From Poteriospumella lacustris (lineage: Eukaryota > Sar > Chrysophyceae > Chromulinales > Dinobryaceae): a stretch of DNA of 52,346 nucleotides. The position numbers were made by a program, and so were the translations under genes. The notes beneath the pieces are model-generated. The model saw only the letters and a list, made by a program, of their open reading frames with translations, made no database searches and was not told the origin of the DNA. Shown here piece by piece: positions 32,793 to 41,479 of the stretch (its first letter is position 1; each line of letters starts with the position of its first letter). The stretch spans positions 1 through 52,346 of the forward strand of contig SMOI01000228.1 of assembly GCA_008000375.1 (NCBI GenBank), in the 5' to 3' direction.

Positions 32793-34709
32793 TCAGAAGG
32801 GATTGACGAAGCGAGCGAGCTGCACTACCCAGGTGGGGGCCAGCGGCGGCAGCAGCGCGGGCACGTCGGCCGGCACGTCGACCGACGGCTGGAACAGGCT
32901 GCGGCGGCCCGCGGGGTGGTGCGTGTGCGCGAAGTCGTCGGTCTCGACCTTCTGCTGCGCGTGGAGGCTGCCTGTGGCGGCGATCTCCCCCGGCGAGGTG
33001 AATCGGTGCACCGCGGCGGCGAGGTCGCAGAAGAAGTCGGCCGACCCCGCGAGCGGCGCCTCGAGGATCGCGTCGGTGTGCGTCCAGCCCTCGTACTCGC
33101 GGTACCAGACGCGGTCGGCGCCGGCGTGGTCCTGCATCAGCTGCGCGAAGCGGCGAGACACCGTGCAGGGGATGGTGTGGTCGTGGCTGCCGTGGAAGAG
33201 CGCCACGGGGACGAAGTCTCGCAGACACGCGCCCGTCTCGCGCGGCGACGACGCGCAGGCGGTCGCGTACTGCGCCAAGACGAGCGCGGGCGAGTAGCGG
33301 TGGAGGTCGCCGGCGCAGATCCAGTGCAGAATGGACGCGTCGAGGCCGCGCGCGTGCAGGTGCGAGGCGAGCGCGACGAGGTCGAGCGGCCCCGAGATGC
33401 CCACGTACAGCCGCACCTTGTCGAGCACGGCGATGCGCGGCGCCGCGAAGAGGGGCGCCTCGTCTCCCGTCGACTCTGCCGGTGGCCTGAGCGGCGGTGG
33501 TGGCACAGAGGCGGCGTTGGGCGCGTCCGCCTCGCTCGCCGCCTCGCCGAAGTCGTCGAGGTGCAGCGCGCAGTCGGCGCCGGCGGCCGCGTCGAGGTGC
33601 AGGCCGCTGGTGTCCACGAGCGGCGAGAACCACGGCGCTTCGCCGTCTGTCTGCTGCTGCATCGCTGAGGGTATCGTCGCCGCGCTCGGGTCGTCGGTCT
33701 CGTCGCCGTCGTCGATTGCGGCGGCGAGTCGCCGGAGACTGGCGCCGCTGCCGCCGAGACCCGCGAGCCGCCGACCCATCGGCGCCACGTCGAAGGAGGA
33801 GAAGCCGTGTTCGTCCTCTTCGTCGGAGAAGAAACTGCTGCCGTTGGGGTCGGCGGCGCTGCGCTCCTCCTCGATTGGCGCTGGCTGCGAAGCGGCGACG
33901 GCGGCGGCGGCCGGCGGCGAGTCGGCGACGTCGTCGCTCTCCGCCTCCGTCGGCGGCGACTGCGTCGGATACGACAGGTCGTGCGAGGCGTAGATGGAGG
34001 ATTGCGGCGGGTGCGCCTCGAGGAAGTCGGTGAGGATGCGGTTGGACAGGTTCTTTCGCGCGAGGTACTCGGTCACGAGCAGCGACAGGCAGATGTGGGC
34101 GCCGGCGCTCTGCCCCGCCAAGACGAGCCGCCGCCGGTCCCCGCCGAAGCGGTGCGCGTGGTCGTACGTCCACTGCGTCGCCTCGCGGATGTCGTCCATC
34201 ATGTCGCCGATGTGGCCCTGCGGAAAGTTGCGGTAGTCGGGCACGACGACGAGCAGGCCGAGCGTCGCGAGGCCGCGCGCCACCAGCGCGCTCCAGAGTT
34301 TGTAGCCGATGATCCACGCCCCGCCGCTCACGAAGATGACCACGGGCGCCAGCTCTTCGGTGGCCGACGTCCCGGCGGGGTGCTTCTTGATGTGCGGCAG
34401 GTAGACGTCCAGGACGTTGCGCAGCTTGGCGCCTTTGCCGTACTCGACGTTGCGCAGGATGAACGGGTCGAAGAACCAGTACCGCAGCAGTCGGTACCAG
34501 CCCGGCATCAGCAGAAGCGTGAAGAGCAAGAGCCGCAGAGCCATCACGATCCACGTCTTGGTGCCCTTCACGAGCATGCGCATGAGCTTCGCGAAGTTGT
34601 TGACGACCACGCCGACGTGGTAGCTCACCGTCCAGAGCAAGCTCTCCGCCGCAGACAACAGCATGGACAGAACTGCGGTGGGCTTGCTTCGGTCATACGT
34701 TTCTGTCAT
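32793..34709 (-). CDS. Isoprenylcysteine alpha-carbonyl methylesterase-like alpha/beta hydrolase
   Basis: Plant ICME removes the methyl ester from C-terminal isoprenylcysteine of prenylated proteins at the ER/Golgi. This 638-aa product has two N-terminal hydrophobic helices (about 17-40 and 55-72), then the ICME core: LDVYLP, VIFVSGGAWIIGYK (oxyanion hole), DYRNFPQG and GQSAGAH with nucleophile Ser201. The late block has LFHGSHDHTIP (Asp) and YEGWTHTDAI (His), and the end LARFVNPF matches the family C-terminus. Between about residues 241 and 423 it carries an acidic, low-complexity insertion absent from plant ICME. It appears intronless. I start at the ATG at 34709; the frame is open further upstream but has no methionine that fits better. 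Substrate preference is inferred from family resemblance. Confidence 0.85.
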   Translation of the reverse strand: MTETYDRSKPTAVLSMLLSAAESLLWTVSYHVGVVVNNFAKLMRMLVKGTKTWIVMALRLLLFTLLLMPGWYRLLRYWFFDPFILRNVEYGKGAKLRNVLDVYLPHIKKHPAGTSATEELAPVVIFVSGGAWIIGYKLWSALVARGLATLGLLVVVPDYRNFPQGHIGDMMDDIREATQWTYDHAHRFGGDRRRLVLAGQSAGAHICLSLLVTEYLARKNLSNRILTDFLEAHPPQSSIYASHDLSYPTQSPPTEAESDDVADSPPAAAAVAASQPAPIEEERSAADPNGSSFFSDEEDEHGFSSFDVAPMGRRLAGLGGSGASLRRLAAAIDDGDETDDPSAATIPSAMQQQTDGEAPWFSPLVDTSGLHLDAAAGADCALHLDDFGEAASEADAPNAASVPPPPLRPPAESTGDEAPLFAAPRIAVLDKVRLYVGISGPLDLVALASHLHARGLDASILHWICAGDLHRYSPALVLAQYATACASSPRETGACLRDFVPVALFHGSHDHTIPCTVSRRFAQLMQDHAGADRVWYREYEGWTHTDAILEAPLAGSADFFCDLAAAVHRFTSPGEIAATGSLHAQQKVETDDFAHTHHPAGRRSLFQPSVDVPADVPALLPPLAPTWVVQLARFVNPF

Positions 34710-35224
34710 TTCGGCGTCGCAGTACCGCTTGAGGACGCACGACGAGTTGCAGGTCGGTCTCCACCGATGATTGGCGGTTGGTCCAGCGACACTGAGGGCG
34801 CCAATGACGTTGTCACAAGAGCAGCGATTGCAACGCCACAAAACCTGATTCGATCTGATCCGCCAATGAGACAGCAACTCCGCCAGACAACGACACGGCG
34901 GGCAAATGGGATTGAAACAAAGTCGCGGGAGGCGCCCGTTGGCATCTCCTTCGCCGCACCGCCGTGGCGCGGCACTGCGCAAAATTGAAACGGGCGCCCA
35001 GAAGTGGCGTACAGATTTAGCGACTTTTCTGTGCGGTGGTGGCGACTTGCAACTCGCAAAAGACGAGTTTTCGGAGGGAGCGGCCGGACCATCGCTTCCC
35101 AAGTCGCGGCGAAGTCGCCTGCGTCTGGGGCCTTCTTTGCCGCCGGTCAGAAGCATTCGCATCGTTGTTGCATCCCGTAGAGACGTTATCGACGTGGTGA
35201 TCAGCACGAGGAGCTTTCGCGGAC
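34710..35224. other. Divergent promoter region (methylesterase / IF-2)
   Basis: About 515 bp shared by two divergently transcribed genes. No TATA box or known element is evident and no gene is supported. Confidence 0.4.
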
Positions 35225-38200
35225 ATGTTGCGGCTGTTCGGAAGATATAAACCGGCGGAGTGGGTCGCGAAGCGGAATCCCATCGGCCGCTTGGCGAACT
35301 CGACTTCAAGTGGAGCTGAGAAACCAACTATCGGTGCTGCGGCAACCGCCGCGTCCAAGACGTCGCCGTTCGGGTTATCGGGCGCTAAGTTCTCAATTGG
35401 CAACTCCAGTCTGCGCGACTCGCTGCGGCGTGTCGAGCCGAAGGCCCAGTCACCGGTCAGTGAGGCCACAGATGCTCGCCCGCCTGCATCTGCCCCATCA
35501 GTCAATGCAAAGCCCCCAGCAAATAACCGACCCAACCAGGCGGCGACCAACGCCCGGTCGGTGTCCGCAGATATTCTGCAGGCGCTGTCCTCGCAGCCGT
35601 TGAGCGGCGCGCCGCGCGGTGGCGACGAAGAGGCCACGCATGCGCAGCCCGCCTCTGACAATGAGAAACGCTTCAAGAAGAAGCAAGTTAAGATCGACCT
35701 GAAGCGCCAGCATCTGGCGCAGGAGCTGGGGCCGGAGCTACAGACGAAACCGCAGCGACCCACCGTCGCTGAGCTGGCGGCTGTCGAAACGGTCGACGTG
35801 CGCGAGGCCGCGCCGCCGGCGGCGAGTCGCTTCTCGGTGACGACGACGTCGGCCACGGGTCTCCGCGTGCGCGAAGGCGGCCTCGGCGCCGCGCTGCACG
35901 GCGCGCGGAGCAACAAGGAGGCGGAGAAGCTCTCCAACGTCTCCTTCGCCGACCGCCCGCAGTACCAGTCGCAGTACCAGCCGCAGCACCAGTCGCAGTA
36001 CCAGCCGCAGCACCAGTCGCAGTACCAGCCGCAGCACCAGTCGCAGCATCAGCCGCGCCACCAGTCGCAGCACCAGCCGCGCCACCAGCCAAGCCGCCCG
36101 CACAGCAGCGGCCACCACCATCAGCCACACGGGCAGCAGTCGCAGCAGCACCAGCCGCATCACCAGCGCCAACAGCACCACAGAGCTGGCGACAGTCGCG
36201 CGGCGCCGGCGAGCAACGACCGCAGCTTCGACCCGGCGTATCGCATGAAGATGCAGCGCGAGCACTTCAACGAGCTCGTCAGCGAGTCCGGCACCGCGTC
36301 GTCGGTGGCGCAGCCGCCGCAGGTGGCGCAGCCGAAGCGCCTCGTCATCCCCGTCGACGGCCTGTCGCTGCGACAGGTGGCGCAGCGGATGAGCGCGAAG
36401 CTGTCGGACATCCGCAAGGCGCTGGAGGACATGGGCGAGTGGGCGGGCGAGACGATGACGGAGGACTCGCCGCTGGACGCCGACGTGCTCGAGATCGTCG
36501 CGCTGGACATGGGCTACGCGGTGAGCCGCGTGGAGGCCTCCGAGGACGAGGCCGCCGGCCTCTACGACGAGGCCATCCGCTCGCGTCTGTCCTTCCACCA
36601 GCGCCAGGCGAAGCAGAACGCGCGCATGGAGGCCACCGGCGCGGTGCTGTCGACGCGGCCGCCGACGGTGTGCATCGTGGGCCACGTGGACCACGGCAAG
36701 ACGACGCTGCTCGACGCGCTGCGCCAGACCGCCGCGCCGCCGAAGCCGGCCGCGAAGCAGAAGAGCAAGAAGGACAAGGGCGCCGCGGCCCCGGCCATCG
36801 AGCGCCTCACCGACGGCGAGGCGGGCGGCATCACGCAGCGCCTGTCGGCGTTCAGCGTCGACGTGCCCGACAAGGGCCGCGTCGTCTTCCTCGACACGCC
36901 GGGCCACGCCGCCTTCGCGTCGATGCGCCACAAGGGCGCGGCGGCGACCGACATCGCCGTGGTCGTGGTGGCCATCGACGAGGGCGTCATGCCGCAGACC
37001 GAGGAGGCCGTGCGCGCCGTCACCGCGGCCGGCTGCGCCGTCGTCGTCGCGCTGAACAAAATCGACCGGCTGCCCGCCTCGCAGCGACCCGCCGCGCGCG
37101 CGAAGATCCTCGCGAATCTGGCGCAGTTTGACCTGCTGGCGGAGGAGCTGGGCGGCGACGTGCAGGTCGTCGAGGTGGCGGCGAAGAGCGGCGACGGCGT
37201 CCCCGAGCTGCTGGAGGCCATCGCGGTGCAGTCGGAGGTGCTCGACCTGAAGTGCGTCACCGACGCGCCCGCCGAGGCGATGGTCCTCGACGCGAAGCTC
37301 GAAAAGGGCCGCGGCATCATCGCCGACGTCATCGTGCGCGCCGGCTGCCTCAAAGTCGGCGACGCGATCGTCGTCGGCAACGTCGCGGGCCGCGTCAAGG
37401 CGCTGTACGACGACCAGAACCGCGCCGTGCAGCTGGCGACGTCCTCGCAGCCCGTGCGCCTGCTGGGCCTCAAGGAGCTGCCGCTGTCGGGCTCCGAGCT
37501 CCTCGTCGTCGAGAGCGAGCTGCGCGCCAAGACCATCGCCGACCGCCGCGCGAAGATCGCGCTGCTGCGCGAGCAGCAGGCGCAGCAGCAGCTCAACCGC
37601 CGCAACGTCGTCGCCGCCTCGGCGACCGGCGACGCCGCGGCCACCGCCGCCGACGCGCCCGACGCTGCCGCGGCGAAGCAGAAGTCGTCGCTGGCCGTCG
37701 TGCTGAAGGCCGACAGCCTCGGCGCGCTGGAGGCGCTGCGCCGCATCGTCGACGAGGTCGCGCGCGCGTGTCCCGAGGACGTGACGCTGCGCGTGGCGTC
37801 GAGCGGCGTCGGCTCGGTGACGTCGAGCGACGTGGACATTCTGACGGCGGCGCTGGCCGGCGCGAACGCCGAGACGATGGTGCTGGCGTTCAACGTGTCG
37901 GTGGCGGACAACCAGACGAAGGCGAAGGCGAAGCAGTTCGACATGGAGGTCGTGCGCGACGACGTCATCTACCGCCTCGAGGACGCGCTCAAGGCGCGCA
38001 TCGAGGACCTGCTGCCCGCCGAGCGCGTCGAGACGCGCGAGGGGCAGGCGCACGTGCTGAAGGTCTTCCGGATAAAGGACAAGAAGAACACGGTCGTGGC
38101 GGGCTCGTCCGTGGCGCACGGCCGCTTCGCCACCTTCAACCACTTCGTCAAGGAGGAGCAGAAGCTGCAGGCCGCCGGGGCGGCCGCCGGCGGCGCCGCA

Positions 38201-38479
38201 CTGCGCGCGAGCGTCGCGGCGCGCGTCAACGGCTTCTACCGCGTGACGCGCGGCGACGCCGTCATCCACGAGCACCCGATCAAGGGCATCGAGCTGAAGC
38301 GCTTCAAGGACGCGGCGGCGGAGGTCGTCGCGGGCCTCGAGTGCGGCCTGTCCTTCGACGGCTACTCGGACGTCCAGGAGGGCGACCTCATCGAGTGCTT
38401 CAAGGTCTCGCTCAAGCGCCGCAGCCTGCAGCTCGCGCCCGTCTTCCAGTATCGACCGGCCGCCGCGTCGTCGTCGTAG
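35225..38479 (+). CDS. Translation initiation factor IF-2, mitochondrial
   Basis: IF-2 is the GTPase that places initiator tRNA on the organellar small ribosomal subunit. This 1084-aa protein opens with a basic, acid-poor leader (MLRLFGRYKPAEWVAKRN), a mitochondrial-type presequence without a hydrophobic signal core. A Gln/His repeat tract (about 245-325) comes before the conserved part. The G domain has [13 protein letters not shown] (about 485), GGITQRLSAF (switch I), DTPGHAAF (about 557), NKID (about 612) and AAKSGDG. Domains II, III and the C-terminal beta-barrel follow (LKADSLGALEAL; VARACPEDV; ...KGIELKRFKD). It is intronless, and the Met at 35225 is the first in frame after the divergent promoter. 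Confidence 0.94.
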   Translation: MLRLFGRYKPAEWVAKRNPIGRLANSTSSGAEKPTIGAAATAASKTSPFGLSGAKFSIGNSSLRDSLRRVEPKAQSPVSEATDARPPASAPSVNAKPPANNRPNQAATNARSVSADILQALSSQPLSGAPRGGDEEATHAQPASDNEKRFKKKQVKIDLKRQHLAQELGPELQTKPQRPTVAELAAVETVDVREAAPPAASRFSVTTTSATGLRVREGGLGAALHGARSNKEAEKLSNVSFADRPQYQSQYQPQHQSQYQPQHQSQYQPQHQSQHQPRHQSQHQPRHQPSRPHSSGHHHQPHGQQSQQHQPHHQRQQHHRAGDSRAAPASNDRSFDPAYRMKMQREHFNELVSESGTASSVAQPPQVAQPKRLVIPVDGLSLRQVAQRMSAKLSDIRKALEDMGEWAGETMTEDSPLDADVLEIVALDMGYAVSRVEASEDEAAGLYDEAIRSRLSFHQRQAKQNARMEATGAVLSTRPPTVCIVGHVDHGKTTLLDALRQTAAPPKPAAKQKSKKDKGAAAPAIERLTDGEAGGITQRLSAFSVDVPDKGRVVFLDTPGHAAFASMRHKGAAATDIAVVVVAIDEGVMPQTEEAVRAVTAAGCAVVVALNKIDRLPASQRPAARAKILANLAQFDLLAEELGGDVQVVEVAAKSGDGVPELLEAIAVQSEVLDLKCVTDAPAEAMVLDAKLEKGRGIIADVIVRAGCLKVGDAIVVGNVAGRVKALYDDQNRAVQLATSSQPVRLLGLKELPLSGSELLVVESELRAKTIADRRAKIALLREQQAQQQLNRRNVVAASATGDAAATAADAPDAAAAKQKSSLAVVLKADSLGALEALRRIVDEVARACPEDVTLRVASSGVGSVTSSDVDILTAALAGANAETMVLAFNVSVADNQTKAKAKQFDMEVVRDDVIYRLEDALKARIEDLLPAERVETREGQAHVLKVFRIKDKKNTVVAGSSVAHGRFATFNHFVKEEQKLQAAGAAAGGAALRASVAARVNGFYRVTRGDAVIHEHPIKGIELKRFKDAAAEVVAGLECGLSFDGYSDVQEGDLIECFKVSLKRRSLQLAPVFQYRPAAASSS
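35960..36091 (+). repeat. 24-bp coding minisatellite in IF-2
   Basis: Variants of CAGTACCAGCCGCAGCAC plus CAGTCG repeat in phase with the reading frame, encoding Q-Y-Q-P-Q-H-Q-S units that drift into a His/Pro/Gln-rich tail. Copy number is likely to vary. Confidence 0.8.
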
Positions 38480-38490
38480 GCGCCGCACGC

Positions 38491-38510
38491 CCGGCCGGCC
38501 GGCCGGCCGG
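38491..38510. repeat. (CCGG)5 microsatellite
   Basis: Five CCGG units lie just past the IF-2 stop codon, in the 122-bp convergent gap before PDE6D. Confidence 0.85.
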
Positions 38511-38601
38511 TCCCTGTACATATTCGCTCTAATTTCGCCTGTCATTAACGCGCGCACGCCGCCGGCGGAAGAGACCAATTATCGTCTGCTTACAGGCCGC
38601 G

Positions 38602-39442
38602 TCACACGTAGAAGATGCGGATCGAGTTCTTGCAGAGGAACTCCTTGTCGTCGTAGAAGGCTGTTTCGAAGACCACGTTGCCCGAGAGCACCTCGGCCGG
38701 CAGCATCTCCGACGGCGGCGCGGCGTCGATCGTCTGCTGCCACGAGTTGCGCGACCCCGCCATTACGTAGCCGAAGGTGAAGCGCCACTCCTCGATGCAC
38801 ACGCCCTGGAAGTACACCCGCTGCTCCAGCCGGAAGTTGTTCATTTCCACCGCCGACGAGAAGACGATCTCCCGCGACACCGCGCGACACTGCAGAATGT
38901 CGCCGGGGATCTCCTCGCTGATCTCGCGCGTGAACATCTCCGCCACGTCCCAGTCCGCTGACCGCCACATCAGGCGACCGTTCGTCGCGTCGCGCATATT
39001 CATCGACATTCTACAAGCAACAGACCGACGTCAGCGCAGGGCCCGCGCCGGCGCCAGCGAGTGACGCGACTTACATCCGAAAGCCCCGCACGAAGTTCCG
39101 TGCGAGCGCTGAGCGGCCCACCTCACACGTGGGCATCGCTAGTTTATTCTTGAGCCGTTCGAACTCCTCGTCGGCTTCCATGTCCTGTTGAATCTCGTCG
39201 AGCACCGACTTCTCGTGTTTGAAGCCGGCGTCTAAACTGGTCAGCTTCGCACTGCCTCCGGTCGCCTTGCTGCCCGAGGGCGCTGCGCCGTTGCTTACCA
39301 CTTTACTCTCTGCTAAATGACCACTGCTGGCCACTGGGATTTCCTTCGCTTGACTGTGCGCGTCGCTGACAGCTTTCGAGGCCTTCACGTCGTACTCGTC
39401 TTCGCTCTCGAATCGTCCTCGACTCGAAGATTTACTCTCCAT
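38602..39442 (-). CDS. PDE6D: PDE6D-like prenyl-binding protein (GDI-like solubilizing factor)
   Basis: PDE6D extracts farnesylated and geranylgeranylated proteins from membranes and delivers them, under ARL2/ARL3 control, to cilia and other membranes. Exon 1 is 39075-39442 and exon 2 is 38602-39010, with a 64-nt intron (GTAAGT to TTGTAG) that restores RGFRI followed by MSMNMRDATNGR. The product is 258 aa. Residues about 110-258 match the whole PDE6D beta-sandwich: LQCRAVSREIVFSS, MNNFRLEQRVYFQGVCIEEW, NSWQQTIDAAP, LSGNVVFETAFYDD and the C-terminal IRIFYV. The first 110 residues are an acidic/Ser-rich extension not found in the about 150-aa animal protein. Starting at the internal ATGs of exon 2 would cut off the first strand. 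Confidence 0.93.
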
Positions 39443-40011
39443 CGTTTATAAAAGGATTGTGGGAAAAATGATAAATATACAAATTGACAAAGGCACGACG
39501 GTGACTGAGAAAAGCGATGGAAGCTGTTCTGGGATCGAGAGAAATCCGCGACGGAAGTTGGAAGCTGCAGGACCCTTGGACTGCGCCGTCACTGATTGCA
39601 CGCAGCTGCTCTTTTCGGAAGGTAGAAAGCGAGGAACAGTCGATCTCTCGCCAGAACTGAGTGTGAAAGCTCGCGGACTGCTTCCAATTGCAGCCCAATC
39701 TTCCGCGGCCGCCCGACCAGCTGCGAGTTCCGACGCGTTCGAACGCTGTCGATGGTCGAGCAGAGCACTCTCTCGCCATCTCGCAGCGCCGACCATCTGT
39801 CCGTTCAACAGCAACAGTCACCGGAAAAGCGGAACTCCGAGCTATCATGTCGCTTTTCCTGGTGCACCGACTGACTGCTGCACTCAGAAACTACACGACG
39901 ACGATGACCTCGCCTAACTACCCAGATCGCCCATCCCAGACTGTGACGTCATTCCAATCTCGCTTATTTTGTGTCAACGTGTCGTCAATTTCCTCTCTTG
40001 CTGAACTGATA

Positions 40012-40635
40012 TCACCACCGGATGAAGAGATAAGAGCGGTGATAGAGGTGGCCTTGGAAGAAGCGGCGGTCGGGGCGGTGATTGATGTGGCCTTGGAAGA
40101 CGGCTGGGACCGCCGCTTCTGCCGTCGCCGTTCTTGTCGCCGCTCGGACCGCCGGTTCGACCGCCCTTCGGAGCGGTGGTCCGAGCCGGGGGGGGGGGGA
40201 GGTCCGGGTGCTCGGATCGCCGCTCGGATCGCCGCTCGAACCGCCGCTCGGACCGCCACTTCTGCCAACGCCGCTCCGATCGCCACTCCGAACGCCGTTC
40301 CTGCTACCGCCGCCTCTGCCACCGCTCCCGGTCTGGTGGCAGAAGCGGCGGTAGCAGGAACGGCGCTCGGAGTGGCGATCGGAGCGGCGTTGGCAGAAGT
40401 GGCGGTCCGAGCGGCGATCCGAGGCCTGTAACCGGAGGTGAAGCAGACACAGGGACATCGAACGAGCCAGTACTTGGCTCTTGGATAGTGACATAGTGAC
40501 CGGAGGAGCAAGACCCATAGGGCCTGATGTCCATGGAATTGGGCCTGGAATCAGGATCGGGCCAGATGTGGGACATTCGTGACCCTGGCCAGTAAATTTG
40601 TGTCCACAGTTGGGGCACGTGATCAAAATATTCAT
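40012..40635 (-). CDS. Doubtful ORF with an N-terminal CPxCG motif
   Basis: Starting at the ATG at 40635 the frame begins MNILITCPNCGHKFTGQGHE and then C, a plausible zinc-ribbon start. It degenerates into Arg/Ser/Gly low complexity dictated by the inverted repeat. The first 30-50 codons may be a real exon or fragment; the rest is probably not protein. Confidence 0.22.
   Translation of the reverse strand: MNILITCPNCGHKFTGQGHECPTSGPILIPGPIPWTSGPMGLAPPVTMSLSKSQVLARSMSLCLLHLRLQASDRRSDRHFCQRRSDRHSERRSCYRRFCHQTGSGGRGGGSRNGVRSGDRSGVGRSGGPSGGSSGDPSGDPSTRTSPPPRLGPPLRRAVEPAVRAATRTATAEAAVPAVFQGHINHRPDRRFFQGHLYHRSYLFIRW
40243..40415. repeat. 80-bp near-perfect inverted repeat (hairpin)
   Basis: The left arm 40243-40322 and right arm 40336-40415 are reverse complements at about 78 of 80 positions, separated by a 13-bp loop. 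Beyond the arms, GATCCG (40416-40421) also pairs with CGGATC sequence further left, across a 12-bp insertion. The flanks repeat CGCCGCTCGGA-like 12-mers. A transcript from either strand would form a long duplex. Confidence 0.85.
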
Positions 40636-41203
40636 TGCTTTCGTGAACGCATCATCCGCGCGCAAGCGTAGAACTTATCTTACATGATGATTTTGACCTA
40701 TCCTTTGCGCAGAGCAAGTGTTGCGCAGAGTTTTGACCTATCCTCTGTTGCACAGACTTGTGATTGGAGAAGAAGGAGACCAACAAAGGAGGCCGTGCAC
40801 CGTGTGACGGACGCATGAGGGAGAATTCGTACGACGCAATACCCTGACTTGGAAATAGGTAATGTACGAGTTGTAATCGGAATATGCACGGAAGTATGAA
40901 GATTGTTCATACGTCGAACTTCGAACGAGTATGGATATTTTCGTCTTTGTATGCATAAGAGGTCGACATCAGCTGTCGGCTGAGGAGCAAATTCGACCTA
41001 AATGCAAGTGGAAAAACAAGATACCTATCAGGCATGTTGTGTTTGTACCTATCTGTTTCTAAGTGCAAGTTAAAGTCAGACCCGAGTTTAAGACCGACCA
41101 AGCGATACAGAGAGGACAAACAACAATGGAGCGATAGGGTAAAATAGCCACGTTCACTGCATGTGATAAAAACAACGAGATTTGAAAGAAAAGGAAAAAG
41201 ATA

Positions 41204-41277
41204 TGGTCGAACGGGGGCTCGAACCCAGGACCTTGGGTTTATTAGACCCATGCTCTAACCAACTGAGCTATACGACC
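41204..41277 (-). tRNA. tRNA-Ile (anticodon AAT)
   Basis: The minus strand folds into a cloverleaf. The acceptor starts GGTCGTA, the D arm is GCTC...GAGC, and the anticodon stem TGGGT/ACCCA holds loop CTAATAA, giving AAT, which reads isoleucine AUU. The T loop is TTCGAGC and the discriminator base is A. There is no intron. The acceptor has one T-T mismatch (6:67) and the T stem one T-C mismatch (50:64), so it may be slightly degenerate. It lies about 200 bp upstream of, and divergent from, the histidine kinase gene. Confidence 0.87.
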
Positions 41278-41479
41278 GATGAGTGTGTGACGCCACGGTG
41301 CAATAGAACGGACTGTTGCGGTGCAGATTCGAGCCGTTGACTTTGAATCGAGGCGCTGCTTTGAATTGGACGGCATCACCAACGTTCTGTTCTTGGCTTG
41401 ATACCAACAGTTTACAGCACTCGAACAAAAGTGAAGGACTCGTTTGATTAACTGTTTTAGCGGGGAAAGATTGGCGAGC

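Larger units (their letters stand above)
39443..41203. other. Long intergenic region with an inverted repeat
   Basis: From 39443 to about 40010 no gene is supported; the PDE6D promoter should be here. From 40012 to 40635 a questionable minus-strand ORF and a long inverted repeat are listed separately. From 40640 to 41203 the sequence is AT-rich with no gene; a GTTTTGACCTATCCT-type repeat occurs at about 40688-40745. Confidence 0.45.

Noticed and set aside
35738-38578. A 946-codon minus-strand frame opposite IF-2
   Set aside because: The plus strand carries all IF-2 motifs; the antisense frame shows none and is an artefact of composition.
39432-39917. Overlapping ORFs upstream of PDE6D on both strands
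   Set aside because: Translations are short, unrelated to known proteins, and the region is expected to be the PDE6D promoter.
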